A DNA stretch of 64,000 bases from Lithobates sylvaticus (GCA_028564925.1 CM053027.1:239296715-239360714), one strand, 5' to 3'. Shown: positions 30,940 to 42,560, numbered from the stretch's first letter. Notes: a model not told the origin generated them from the letters alone. Program-made: numbers and translations.

Positions 30940-33540
30940 GTCCTGTGGGTGCTGCTGAGAAGAAAATATAGGAGCTCTGTGTGATGCCACTAACACACTA
31001 GAAGTCCTATGGGTGCTTCTGCAAAGAAAATAGAGGAGCTCTGTGTGATGCCACTAACACACTAGAAGTCCTGTGGGTGCTGCTGAGAAGACAATATAGG
31101 AGCTCTGTGTGATGCCACTAACACACTAGAAGTCCTATGGGTGCTTCTGCAAAGAAAATAGAGGAGCTCTGTGTGATGCCACTAACACACTAGAAGTCCT
31201 ATGGGTGCTTCTGCAAAGAAAATAGAGGAGCTCTGTGTGATGCCACTAACACACTAGAAGTCCTGTGGGTGCTGCTGAGAAGACAATATAGGAGCTCTGT
31301 GTGATGCCACTAACACACTAGAAGTCCTATGGGTTTTTCTGCAAAGAAAATAGAGGAGCTCTGTGTGATGCCACTAACACACTAGAAGTCCTGTGGGTGC
31401 TGCTGAGAAGACAATATAGGAGCTCTGTGTGATGCCACTAACACACTAGAAGTCCTATGGGTGCTTCTGCAAAGAAAATAGAGGAGCTCTGTGTGATGCC
31501 ACTAACACACTAGAAGTCCTGTGGGTGCTGCTGAGAAGACAATATAGGAGCTCTGTGTGATGCCACTAACACACTAGAAGTCCTATGGGTGCTTCTGCAA
31601 AGAAAATAGAGGAGCTCTGTGTGATGCCACTAACACACTAGAAGTCCTGTGGGTGCTGCTGAGAAGACAATATAGGAGCTCTGTGTGATGCCACTAACAC
31701 ACTAGAAGTCCTATGGGTGCTTCTGCAAAGAAAATAGAGGAGCTCTGTGTGATGCCACTAACACACTAGAAGTCCTGTGGGTGCTGCTGAGAAGACAATA
31801 TAGGAGCTCTGTGTGATGCCACTAACACACTAGAAGTCCTATGGGTGCTTCTGCAAAGAAAATAGAGGAGCTCTGTGTGATGCCACTAACACACTAGAAG
31901 TCCTGTGGGTGCTGCTGAGAAGAAAATATAGGAGCTCTGTGTGATGCCACTAACACACTAGAAGTCCTATGGGTGCTTCTGCAAAGAAAATAGAGGATCT
32001 CTGTGTGATGGGACTAACACACTTCAAGTCCTATAGGTGCTTCTGGGAACAAAATATAGGATCTCTGTATGATGGGACTAACACACTTCAAGTCCTATAG
32101 GTGCTTCTGGGAACAAAATATAGGTCTGTGTGATGGGACTAACACGCTTCAAGTCCTATAGGTGCTTCTGGATAGAAAATGTAGGTCTGTGTGATGGGAC
32201 TAACACACTTCAAGTCCTATAGGTGCTTCTGGGAACAAAATATATGATCTCTGTGTGATGGGACTAACACACTTCAAGTCCTATAGGTGCTTCTGGGAAC
32301 AAAATATATGATCTCTGTGTGATGGGACTAACACACTTCAAGTCCTATGGGTGCTTCTGGGAAGAAAATGTAGGTCTGTGTGATGGGACTAACACACTTC
32401 AAGTCCTATAGGTGCTTCTGGGAACAAAATATAGGTCTGTGTGATGGGACTAACACACTTCAAGTCCTATAGGTGCTTCTGGGAACAAAATATAGGATCT
32501 CTGTGTGATGGGACTAACACACTTCAAGTCCTATGGGTGCTTCTGGGAAGAAAATATAGGTCTGTGTGATGGGACTAACACACTTCAAGTCCTATAGGTG
32601 CTTCTGGGAACAAAATATATGATCTCTGTGTGATGGGACTAACACACTTCAAGTCCTATGGGTGCTTCTGGGAAGAAAATGTAGGTCTGTGTGATGGGAC
32701 TAACACACTTCAAGTCCTATAGGTGCTTCTGGGAACAAAATATATGATCTCTGTGTGATGGGACTAACACACTACAAGTCCTATAGGTGCTTCTGGGAAG
32801 AAAATGTAGGTCTGTGTGATGGGACTAACACACTTCAAGTCCTATAGGTGCTTCTGGGAAGAAAATGTAGGTCTGTGTGATGGGACTAACACACTTCAAG
32901 TCCTATAGGTGCTTCTGGGAACAAAATATATGATCTCTGTGTGATGGGACTAACACACTTCAAGTCCTATAGGTGCTTCTGGGAAGAAAATGTAGGTCTG
33001 TGTGATGGGACTAACACACTTCAAGTCCTATAGGTGCTTCTGGGAACAAAATATAGGTCTGTGTGATGGGACTAACACACTTCAAGTCCTATAGGTGCTT
33101 CTGGGAACAAAATATATGATCTCTGTGTGATGGGACTAACACACTTCAAGTCCTATGGGTGCTTCTGGGAAGAAAATATAGGTCTGTGTGATGGGACTAA
33201 CACACTTCAAGTCCTATAGGTGCCTCTGGGAACAAAATATATGATCTCTGTGTGATGGGACTAACACACTACAAGTCCTATAGGTGCTTCTGGGAAGAAA
33301 ATGTAGGTCTGTGTGATGGGACTAACACACTTCAAGTCCTATAGGTGCTTCTGGGAACAAAATATAGGAGCTCTGCCTGCCTGCCACGAACACACTACAA
33401 GTCCTATAGGTGCTTCTGGGAACAAAATATAGGAGCTCTGCCTGCCTGCCACGAACACACTACAAGTCCTATAGGTGCTTCTGGGAACAAAATACAGGAG
33501 CTCTGTTTGCTGCCAGTGCCTGCCTGCCACGAACACACTA
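30940..33540. repeat. Tandem array of about 64-bp units, upstream of the hAT transposase
   Basis: About 42 units with the core ctaacacacta/ttc-agtcctat-gggtgct. Left half (30940-32000): period 64, two variants strictly alternating (gctgctgagaagacaatata and gcttctgcaaagaaaataga), so a 128-bp higher-order unit. Right half (32000-33350): 58- or 63-base units with tataggtgcttctgggaa and an optional atgatctc block. The last three units (33350-33540) have cctgcctgccacgaacac. The array ends about 470 bp from the right terminus and begins about 12 bases before the transposase start codon. Confidence 0.95.
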
Positions 33541-34008
33541 CAAGCCCCTCTTTCTAAATCAATCCTTCTAAATGAATCTATCTAACTCAATCTCTCTAAG
33601 TGAATCTATCTAACTAAATCCAGCAGAGTGACACAGAACGATCCTGCTCTATCTACGCCGGAACAGCATGTGACCGGCGCAGACGGCGCGGCGGCCTTTT
33701 ATAAGAGGGGGCGTATACTAAAGCCCCTGAGCTGTAATTGGCTACAGGCGTCCTGCCTGTAGCCAATTATGGCTCTTCGAGTTTCCGGCGCTGTGATTGG
33801 CCAAGCATGCAGGGTCACAGTGCATGCTTGGCCAATCATCAGCCAGCAATGCACTGCGCCGGCTGCGCCGGCCGCAATGCATTGCGGGGCCGCTCGCATC
33901 ACACGAACGTGATGCGAGCGGCCAAAATAGTTCTGGGCTCGCCGAGCGAGCGAACACCCGGTGCTCGATGCGAACATGGGTTCGCATCGAGCACCGGGCC
34001 CATCCCTA
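33541..34008. other. Right sub-terminal region of the hAT element
   Basis: Contains atctatctaactaaat repeats, a TATA-less GC-rich stretch with two copies of gctgtaattggctacaggc-like inverted sequence (about 33728-33770), an inverted pair gccaagcatgcagggtcaca / cagtgcatgcttggcc at 33800-33833 and another, tgctcgatgcgaac / gttcgcatcgagca, at 33962-33993. These inverted motifs are plausible transposase-binding or promoter sites; that role is inferred. Confidence 0.6.
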
Positions 34009-34245
34009 ATGCCCATCAGTGTCACCCATCAGTGCCACCAATCAATGCCCATCAGTACCGCCTATCAGTACCCACCAGTGCCATCTATTAGTGCCCATCA
34101 GTGCCACATATCAGTGCCCATAAGTGTGGCATAGTAGTGCCTCATCAGTGCCACCTAATCATTGCCCATAAGTGCTGCCTCATCAGTGCCCACCAGTTCA
34201 GCCTATCAGTGCCCATCAGTGCCGCCTCATCAGCGCACATCAGTG
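34009..34245. repeat. cagtgcccatcagtgcc minisatellite, right of the hAT insertion
   Basis: Imperfect repeats of gtgcccatcagtgccacc continue the array at 25330-25551; the 8-bp duplication of the hAT insertion is cut from one such unit. Confidence 0.8.
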
Positions 34246-34589
34246 AAGGTGAAAAATTACTTAGTTACAAAATTTACTGACAGAAAAATGTAAAAAAACT
34301 TTTTTGTAAACAAAAATGTATTTTTTTGGTAAAAAATTAAAAACCCAGCAGTGATTAAATACCACCAAAACAAATCTCTATTTGTGTGAAGAAAATGATA
34401 AAAAAAATGTGTTTGGGTACAGTGTAGCACGGCTGCACAATTATCATTCAAAGTGCGACAGCGCAGAAAGCTGAAAAATGGCTTGGGCAGGAAGGGGGTG
34501 TAAGTGCCTGGTAGGCAAGTGGTTAAATAGCAACTTAGATTGTCATCACATATGAATTATCTATTGAGAAGCACAGGGGGAGGGGGTCA

Positions 34590-37500
34590 CACAACTGACT
34601 CAACAGCTATAGCATAGGATTTTCCCACTTTACTGCCAAATCCCCCTGTCTATTGTGTTAGCTGCCCTGCTTGCATTATCTCTTTCATGTGGGCGGGTGG
34701 ACTTTGCCAGCAGATCCACTTGCTCAGCATGGGATCTCTCCGCTGATCCATATTGAACAGGCAGATTACAGGTCTGTGTCCACTCCGCCTATGCAAAGTG
34801 GACAGAGACACAGCCCTCTATGTGCAATCGGATGTAAACAGACTGCCTGTCTGTTTACACCCAACTGTCATCCAATTCACCAGACGGATGGGGAACAGAT
34901 CCCCCATCTGTCTATTTTTAGCAGATGGGATCAGTTCGGATGTCAGCGGGGGTCAACGAACACATGTCCATTTACATCAGGGGTGCCCAACCAGTGGCCC
35001 GGGGGCCACATGTGGCCCGCGGAGCCCTCTGATGTGGCCCGCGACCTCCAGCTCTGGGATGGAATAGAATAGAATACTGTTATTAATAGTAACTTTATTA
35101 CTGAAATCACAGTGTATATATAGGCATATCTGTTCTGCAGTGGTTACTGGGCTGCTTTCAAACTGATCCGTTAACTGAGGGTTAACTGCACTGAGCCATA
35201 GGCCCCTTTCCTACGGTCAGTCCGACCCAATTAGACCCTCCATTCACCTCTAAGTAAGTAAAGTGGGCTCTATAGAGTAGAGTGGGCTGCCATGCGGCCC
35301 GCAACCGCTTATCAAGTCGCTTAGGTGGCCCTCAATCTTCAAAAGGTTTGACACCCCTGATTTACATGCACCACTCCGTAGAGGGCAGTGAAAGAGGCCT
35401 TACACTGACAAGCTTCTGAATGCTGGAGAAGCCACTATCCATGGGCATAGCGTCAGGGATCGCAATCGCAACCCCACTTGGTACCTCCTTGCAACACTGG
35501 ACAGGAGGGGTGACATTTACTAGAACCAATTACCTATATTGTCTTCCTGCAGCAGCTAAATGCTGGCTTCTCCTCCTCTACCACCGGTATTCAGCTGCTG
35601 CAGAAGGAAAATACAGGTGATCCATGCCCCCTGGAGCCCAATGCAGGAGTGCTGGAACAAGTTGCTTGACATGGGTGTGCTAGCACGTGCACCCGTAACA
35701 ACTGCCCTGCAATATGGTGCAATTGCATCTCACTGCAGAGCAGACTGAAGCCTCCTCTTCCTCGGCTCTGACATTACACAGAAGACAGGAGAAGGAGATG
35801 GGGAGGAGAGATGGCACTCTGCATCTGCACTGATCTGAGGTCTGACTGCAAGAGGTTTAATGGAGCCTTGCAGAGGAGGGGAACTTGGTGACCAGGAAGG
35901 TAAGGTGGGGGGCGCATGTGCAGGTAATACAGTTTCATGCTGCCAGGAGTGATTTTAAGGGGGGGGGGAGTAAGGGGACATGTGCTGGGGGTTATTTGGA
36001 AGAAGAGAGGACTTGTGCTAGAAGTGGGGTTTAGATTTGAAGTCTGAACCACCCCCCCTAGCACAAGTCTTCTTCCCTACCAAATCACCCACTAGCACAT
36101 GTCCTCGTCCCCCCCCCCCGAATCAAATAGATGCCATAGAGGGGGCCATTGTGGCAACTGGGACCCTGGGCACCCCCGCATGAGGTGCACGGCAATTCTG
36201 GCACATCCCTGCCAGAAAACTACTGACATATCCAGTGCCCTACTGACAGTCGACTACCCTATTGACACCAACCTCTGCTCTACCAACACTGTCCACCGCC
36301 TTACTGAAACCAACCTCTGCTCTACTGACACCAACCTCTGCCCTACACCATGCACAAATATTGCAAGTTGGCATACAGTATGGTAATTGTCTCCCTGTAG
36401 TAGTTTCATTTTTCTCTTGAGAGTAGGTAAAGAGGCCTGTAACTATATCAATAACCGGCCCTTTCCTTTTTTGAATGAATGCAGTTGTGTTTACTATGCT
36501 TTGTGAATGAACAGGAAGCCGCTCAGCACGGGGCACTTCCCGTTAATTCACTGGCCAGTGCAGCTGAGGCTGCAGAAAAAAGGGAATGGGGAATCTCTGT
36601 TCCCAGTCCCTATCTGGGTCTCAAAAATCAGACATCAGGGGCATGTTTAGGCATTCTTGGCAGTTTGGCATCTTCATCCAGGGCACTGACTGACTTTGAC
36701 CTGGTACAGGTACGGGGGGAAGCCGAACTGATTATTTAACCTGGGTGAAAGAATGTCTAGCTTCACCACTGTGTACTGGATCTAGATTATCCAGCCCGGC
36801 TTTGGATTGAAGATCTCAGCAGGAAAGAGTCCCAGGAAAAAGGAGAAAAGGCTATGGAACCACAGGTCCAAGCAGAGAACCAGGTTTTTACTCCTGAACA
36901 CTAGGCAGAAAAGCTGGAATGCCTATAGCAGAGAGGGGTGTTATATGCCAGAAGGGACTGCCTAAAGGCGGTGCTGTATTATTTTCTGCCTAGTGTCCTA
37001 CTCCTGTAGGTGGCGATGTATCCCTATGGTTAAGATTCAGAAGCGCTGTGTCCATCAATGAACATAGTAGAAATTAAATCCTGCTAGATCACTTCATGCT
37101 GGCTGCTTTTGCAGGTATAGCTATGTAAAACATTAAAAATAAGTGACTATACCATTTAAAATCCAGTAACACACAGTCTCACCCTGCTCTGCAAATGCTC
37201 ATTTGCTCTCTAATTTTCAGTACCGTGCAGAAAATGTTGAGGCCGATCTGCTTACAGCCTAAAGATTTACTGCTGCTCAGTGGCTCTGGGCTTCAGCAAA
37301 ATGGCAGCCTTCAGCAAGAACAAACCGCGACAATGCTGGAGGCAGTTTACATCACACACTAATTTAACTATCACATGCGGAGACCACTACTTATTTACTG
37401 CATGCGTTTAACAGTTTAATGCCTTTTCATGCAGTATTTACCATTTACCAAGTGTTTTCAGTGTAAATATCGCAAAATGGCAAAGTGAATTGACAGTTTC

Positions 37501-37692
37501 AGGATTGCATGCGATCTTTTAGGGAAAATGTGTCCAGACCTAAATACTGAATGCGAGCTGCTTTAGTGAATGGAACCCAATATTTTCATCACGCTGTTAT
37601 GGGTAAAGTTCAACTTTAATTAGAATCCAGCTTACCCACCTGGCATGAACCGAGCAATCCTGGCTCTGGAATGGCACCACTCGGACGATACC
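34590..37692 (+). repeat. Long dispersed repeat, long copy (relative at 15430-17233)
   Basis: Parallels 15430-17233 from ctcaacagctata to gaaccgagcaatcctgg. Compared with that copy it holds extra DNA at about 34675-35395, which includes a PIF-type MITE-like stretch and the hAT MITE at 34978-35359. It also holds a middle stretch of about 36240-36880 with ccaacctctgctctac repeats, a TG-poor block and a tggatctagattatccagcc block that recurs near 44385 and 59715. No protein recognised. Confidence 0.75.
34978..35359. mobile_element. 382-bp non-autonomous hAT element
   Basis: Ends CAGGGGTGCCCAACC and, inverted, CAGGGGTGTCAAACC. The exact 8-bp duplication ATTTACAT flanks it (34970-34977 and 35360-35367). 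Contains paired gtggcccgcgg / gcggcccgca motifs near the ends. Non-coding. Confidence 0.95.
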
Positions 37693-38114
37693 GAAGCATT
37701 TTGTCTACAAATGACGATTGCTGAAACTAGCTACGTTCATTGAGACCTCAAACATAAGGTCCTTCCCATCTTAGTCCTACTTTCAAATTCAGTACTTCTT
37801 GTCCGCTTCGGGTCATTCGTGCCATCCTTCGCCTGTGTAGGCAAAAATCCTTGCACCGGCTCTGTGTGTGTCACACACACCGCACGAACTTTGGTCTGAA
37901 ATGACGGGCGGTGCTGTAACAAAGTCCCGCCTCCTAGATGGCTCCTGTGAGATAGACAGAACACTGATCCAATGCAGTGAATTTGAATCAGTGTAATGTG
38001 TATCGTTGGAGCCGCGAGGGGGTCTAGCAGGCGGGACTTTGTTACAGTGGCCGCCCAGGAGATTCAAATCCAAGCTCCGTGACAGCAGGAGATCGTCGCT
38101 GCTCTGTGTGATCC
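37693..38114. repeat. Inverted-repeat block (gtaacaaagtcccgcc pairs)
   Basis: gctgtaacaaagtcccgcct near 37913 pairs with ggcgggactttgttacagt near 38030, a stem of about 18 bases with a 100-base loop. tgtgtgtgtcacacacac gives another short palindrome at 37862. Possibly part of a hAT-like element whose right end is near 38793. Confidence 0.55.
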
Positions 38115-38383
38115 AGGGACACTGGAAGGCTGCATTTGGTGGGTACTGGTAGGCTGCATTTAGTGGGCACTGGAAGGCTGAGTTTGGTGGGCATTGATAA
38201 GCTGCATTTGGTGGGAACTGGTAGGCTGCATTTAGCGGGCACTGGTAGGCTGCATTTGGAGGGCACTGGAAGGCTGCATTTGGTGGGCACTGGAAGGCTG
38301 CATTTGGTGGGCACTGGAAGGCTGCATTTGGTGGGCACTGGTAGGCTGCATTTGGTGGGCACTTGTAGGCTGCATTTGATGCA
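38115..38383. repeat. 24-bp minisatellite, about 11 units
   Basis: Unit gggcactggtaggctgcatttggt with point variation. Because 24 is a multiple of three, all frames stay open (N-A-A-F-Q-C-P-P repeats on the minus strand); these frames are not genes. Confidence 0.95.
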
Positions 38384-39079
38384 TTGATCTCTTGTATCAT
38401 GTCTGCAGTCTCTGACCATCTCCTATATCATGACTGCAGTCTCTGACAATCTCTTGTCTCATGTCTGCAGTCTCTGATTGTCTCCTGTATCATGTCTAGT
38501 ATGTCTGGGGGCTCTTTCTAACAGACTCACTAACAGAAGCCCTCTCTGTCTCCATCAGAAAGGCCCCCTTCCAGGTCCCAATAAAGCACTCTGCCTCTCT
38601 TCCTGTATTTTGTTTATTGTTAAGAGATCATAAGAGGATCCCAGGGTAATGAAGAAGACTTCTTAGGGGAGCATCTCTGTTTGAGTCGTTGCCATAGAAA
38701 CATTTGTAAAGGGGAGGAGTTAGTAAGATGACCACGCCCACGTGGGGGCGCCAGAAATATTTCTGCACCCAGGCGCCTGTGACCCAAGATCGGCCCTGGC
38801 CTGTACAACTGTGCAAGACTGACGTTAGGCTTTAAGTACTCCTAAATCAAAAATTTACCTTTATTACCACTACCTTTTTTTAGGATTTTCAAACATGCTT
38901 ACGTTGTGAAATGCAGTAACTAAAAGTACTAGTGAGATCTGAAAAAATATGCATATTTGGTAAAACTGCGTTGGAAGAAGCCACGCACTACTGCACATGC
39001 GTGACCGATGTTCGGCCATTTTGGTTATGGGAAACTTACCCGTTTACGGCCTTTGATGTGAACCATGCTTTCTATTGCC
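38384..39079. repeat. Degenerate ctgcagtctctgac repeats and probable hAT right end
   Basis: catgtctgcagtctctgac recurs four times at 38398-38490. At 38752-38793, gcgccagaaatatttctgcacc and gacccaagatcggccctg resemble a hAT terminus (CAGGGCCGATC inverted). Its left partner was not found. 38794-39079 holds nothing I recognise. Confidence 0.45.
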
Positions 39080-40700
39080 ACTTAATAACCGGCCTATAGC
39101 CGAATGACAGCTACAAGGCGGTTTGTTAACTCTGGGAGGGCGTACTATGAAATCCTCCCAGAATTCCACTCTTTCGCGCCCCCTGGGCACTCGAGAACTT
39201 CCGTGACCGCCGGGTCCTCTGGGCATCACAGATCACGGCGAACGGCCGCTGATCGTGGCCATTTACCACGTGATCGCTCCGTCAAATAACGGAGCGATCA
39301 CATGTAAACAAACCGGCATGATTTCCGGTTTCTCCCTCCCCTCTCCGTCCAGTGTGAGTGGAGAGGGGAGAGATCGGTGGCAGCAGCGCTGTGGGCTGCA
39401 TGTGTAGTGCCCACAGCGCTGCTTAGTGAGAGATCCCTCGATCCATCCATCCATGCTCACCCATCCATACTCTGCATACCCAGCCATACTCTGCATACCC
39501 ATCCATCCATCCCCATCCATCCTCAGCAATACTCATCCATCCATGCTCAGCCATCCCATCCACCCCCATCCATAATTAGCCATACTCAGCCGTACTCAGC
39601 CATACTACACATGCACTACACATGCATCATACATGCTAGGGGGAGTACAACTGGGGGAATCCGTAGTGGAGAAGGATCTGGGGGTTTTGGTAGATCATAA
39701 GCTCAATAATAGCATGCAATGTCAAGCTGCGGTTTCCAAAGCAAGCAAAGTCCTTTCTTGTATTAAGAGAGGTATGGACTCCAGAGAGAGTGATATCATT
39801 TTGCCCCTGTTCAAATCATTGGTAAGACCTCATCTGGAATATGCAGTTCAGTTTTGGGCACCAGTTCTCAAAAAGGATATCGGGGAACTGGAGAAAGTGC
39901 AGAGAAGGGCAACCAAACTGATAAGCGGCATGGAGGAACTCAGCTATGAGGAAAGATTAGAGGAACTGAATTAATTCACTATTGAGAAGAGGATAATAAG
40001 GGGGAATATGATCAACATGTTCAAATATATAAGGGGTCCATATAGTGAACTTGGTGTTGAGTTATTCACTTTTAGTCAACACAGAGGGCAAGGGGGCACT
40101 CTTTACGTCTGGAGAAAAAGAGATTATCTCCAAATATGGAAAGGTTTCTTGACAGTAAGAGCTGTGAAAATGTGGAATAGACTCCCTCCAGAGGTTGTTC
40201 TGGCTAACTCAGTAGATTGCTTTAAGAAAGGCCTGGATACTTTCCTAAATGTACATAATATAACTGGGTACTAACATTTAGAGGTAAAGTTGATCCAGGG
40301 AAAATATCCGATTGCCTCTTGGGGGATCAGAAAGGGAATTTTTTCCTCTGCTGTAGCAGATTGGAGCATGCTCTGTTAGTTTTTTTTTGCCTTCCTCTGG
40401 ATCAACTGTGGGTATAGAATTGGGTATATTGGATTGTACGATACTTTTTATTTATTATTTCATTTTTCTTATGGTTGAACTGGATGGACTTGTGTCTTTT
40501 TTCAGCCTAGCTAACCATGTAACTATGTAACTATGTACTCAGTCATACTCAGCCGTACCCAGCCATCCCATCTATACCCATCCATACTTAGCCGTACCCG
40601 GCCATACTCATTCATGCTCAGCCATCCCCATCCACGGCTCATCCATCCCCATTCATGCTCATCTATCCCCATCCATGACACTACAGTGCCTCACAAAAGT
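39080..40700. repeat. TTAA-type repeat with catccat minisatellite, split by a LINE
   Basis: Starts near ttaataaccggcctatagcc. It has a CpG-rich part with inverted pairs (atcgctccgt/acggagcgat around 39275-39300; agcgctgtgggc/gcccacagcgct near 39390-39418), then catccatactcagc repeats (39431-39637 and 40535-40680). The LINE at 39638-40534 lies inside that array. Confidence 0.65.
39638..40534 (+). mobile_element. CR1/L2-like LINE, 3' part of ORF2 and tail (left-arm copy)
   Basis: The plus strand encodes the end of a reverse-transcriptase ORF. It runs from EKDLGVLVDHKLN through ILPLFKSLVRPHLEYAVQFW, KVQRRATKLISG and YEERLEELN to IRGNMINMFKYIRG, then VKMWNRLPPEVVLANSVDCF. All are typical of CR1/L2-like LINEs. 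An in-frame stop lies at 39972-39974, after EELN; the same stop is in the right-arm copy. The ORF ends after NVHNITGY; the 3' UTR includes cctctggatcaactgtggg and ends with aactatgtaactatgta. Inserted in the catccat minisatellite, 5'-truncated. Confidence 0.88.
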
Positions 40701-40789
40701 GTAATAGGTAGTCAAATTAGATTTTAAACTTATGTCCCTAGAACACCTGACGGTGCTGCCTGCATGTTGGTCCTCTGTATTGTGGCCAC

Positions 40790-41640
40790 ACTGTGGAAAA
40801 GTCTCACACGTGTGGTATCGTCGTACTCAGGAGGAGGAGTAGGAGAATCTATTTTTGGGGTGTAATTTTTGGTATGTACATGTTATGTGTTAGAAATATT
40901 GTGAAAATGGACAACGTTGTGTTCCAAAAACTTGTAGAAAAAAATTACATGTTCAAAAGACTCGACATGCCTCATAGATTATACATTGGGTTGTTTTCTT
41001 TCCAAAGTGGGGTAATTTTTGGGGCGTTTCCATTGTCCTGATTCTCCAGGGCCTTCAAAAGTGTAAGAGGTAGTCAAGAAATGATATGTGTAATTTATGC
41101 TCCAAGAACGCCTGATGGCGCTCCCTGCATGTTGGGCCTCTGTATGTGGCCACGCTGTCTAAAAGTCTCACACATGTGGTATCGCTATATTTAGGAGGAG
41201 TAGTAGAATGTGTTTTGGGGTGTAATTTTGGTATTCATATGCTGTGTGTGAGAAATAACCTGCCAATATAACAAATTTATGAAAAAAAAAAAAAAAAAAA
41301 AAAAAAAATTTATGAAAAAAAAAAAAAAAAAAAAAATCTTGATTTTGCAAAGAATTGTCCCAACAAAATGCCATAAAAGTACAAAAAAAAAAACAAATGA
41401 CCCATTTTTGGAAAGTAGACATTCCAAGGTATTTAGTAAGATGCATGGCGAGTTTTTTGAAGTTGTAATTTTTTCCCACAATTCTTTGCAAAATCAAGAT
41501 TTTTTTTTTTTCACAAAATTGTTATATTAGCAGGTTATTTCTCACACACAGCATATGAACACCACAAATTACACCCCAAAACACATTCTACTACTCCTCC
41601 TGAGTATGGCGATACCACGTGTGAGACTTTTAGCGAATTA
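40790..41640. repeat. Foldback modules of a TTAA-type repeat (left arm)
   Basis: Two or three copies of a module: a catgtggtatcg block, then aggagtagtagaatgtgttttgg (in two parts), gtgtgagaaataacctgc and atataacaa. One lies forward at 41175-41275 and one inverted at 41520-41640, so 41175-41640 folds back on itself. A-runs sit at 41281-41308 and 41316-41337. Related modules are at 47930-49000 and 62380-62815. Lysine/phenylalanine-rich frames over the A/T runs are artefacts. Confidence 0.75.
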
Positions 41641-42560
41641 GATATAACATATATATATATTTTTCCAGACATCCTAGGGAATAAAATGGCAGTCATTGCA
41701 ATACTTTGCCACAGCGTATTTAAGCGGTGGTCTTACAAGCACAATATTTTTGGGAAATACACTTTGAGTTAAAAAATAAGACAGTAAAGTTACCCAAATT
41801 TTTTTCTAGATTGTGAAAGATAATATTACGCAGAGTAACTTGATACCCAACATGTCACGCTTCAAAATTGCGCCTGCTTGTGGAATGGTGACAAACTTTG
41901 GCACTTAAAAATTTCCATTAGCGAAATTTAAAAATGTCTACAGGTTACCAGTTTTGAGTTACAGAGGAGGTCCAGTGCTAGAATTCTTGCTCTCACACTA
42001 AATCGCGGTGATACCTCACATGCGTGGTTTGAACACAGTTTTCATATGCGGGCGCAAATTACGTATGCGTTAGATTCTGTGCATGAGCTTGGCAGGACAG
42101 GGTGCTTTTTTTTCTTATTTGTTTTCCTTTTTATTTTTTATTTTTACATTGTCCTTTTAAAAAAAAAAATGTGGGTCACTTTTATTTCTATTACAAGGAA
42201 TGTAAACATCCCTTGTAATAGAAAAAAAAAGCATAACAGGACCTCTTAAATGTGAGATCTGGGGTCAAAGACCTCAGATCTCATATTTACACGAAAATGC
42301 AATAACATTTTTTTATTTATTTTTTTAAATTTCCCTTTAAGAGCATTGGGCGGAAGTGACGGTTGATGTCGTCTCTGTCCTTCATTGCTATGGAGCTGAG
42401 TAGGGGCCATCTTTCCCTCACTCGGCATCCAGACAGTGAGGGGAGCAGACACGATCGTCTCCCCAGCCACCGATAAAAGTGATCTTGCGGCGAATCCGCC
42501 GCTGAGACCACTTTTATCTGAAAGAGAAATGCACGCCATTCCTGAAAATATTGGGGTTAT
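41641..42560. repeat. Body of the TTAA-type repeat (left arm)
   Basis: Includes an AT-rich stretch, gcggtgatacctcacatgcg at 42006, an inverted pair around ttacaaggaatgtaaacatccc, then a CpG-rich stretch with ctcagcggcgg-like palindromes (42470-42510). The block near 42006 recurs in the spacer at 49510 (cgcggtgatacctcacatgc), showing the arm and spacer elements are related. No protein. Confidence 0.6.

Larger units (their letters stand above)
25552..34008 (-). mobile_element. Near-complete hAT transposon, 8457 bp
   Basis: Ends TAGGGATGAGCC (left) and, inverted, TAGGGATGGGCC (right), with the exact 8-bp duplication ATGCCCAT on both sides (25544-25551 and 34009-34016). Sub-terminal sequence on both sides is rich in gttcg/cgaac motifs. 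Between the ends lie a 1.25-kb tandem array, the transposase gene on the minus strand (27713-30928) and a 2.6-kb tandem array. The intact ends, target duplication and only two frame breaks in the transposase indicate a relatively young copy. Confidence 0.93.
24975..34526. mobile_element. TTAA-type ranid repeat hosting the 8.5-kb hAT element
   Basis: The right edge gcaagtggttaa at 34515-34526 and the left edge ttcaacagcttgccgcccgcc at 24975 are the degenerate inverted ends (ttaaccacttgccgcccgcc) of a very common frog repeat. The body has CpG-rich left sequence with ggctgtgtccaatcacagc, then imperfect gcccatcagtgcc repeats (25330-25551 and 34009-34245). The hAT element sits in that repeat. No transposase belonging to the outer element is visible; the TTAA edge suggests piggyBac-type mobility, by inference. 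Confidence 0.65.

Noticed and set aside
30940-33540. CRISPR-like array of evenly spaced repeats
   Set aside because: Units are contiguous and have no unique spacers; this is a eukaryotic tandem array within a hAT element.
37813-38419. Frames of 83-195 codons with N-A-A-F-Q-C-P-P repeats
   Set aside because: The 24-bp minisatellite keeps every frame open; no domain, no start context.
41168-41530. Phe- and Lys-rich frames, mirrored in the right arm
   Set aside because: They translate A/T homopolymers in a foldback.
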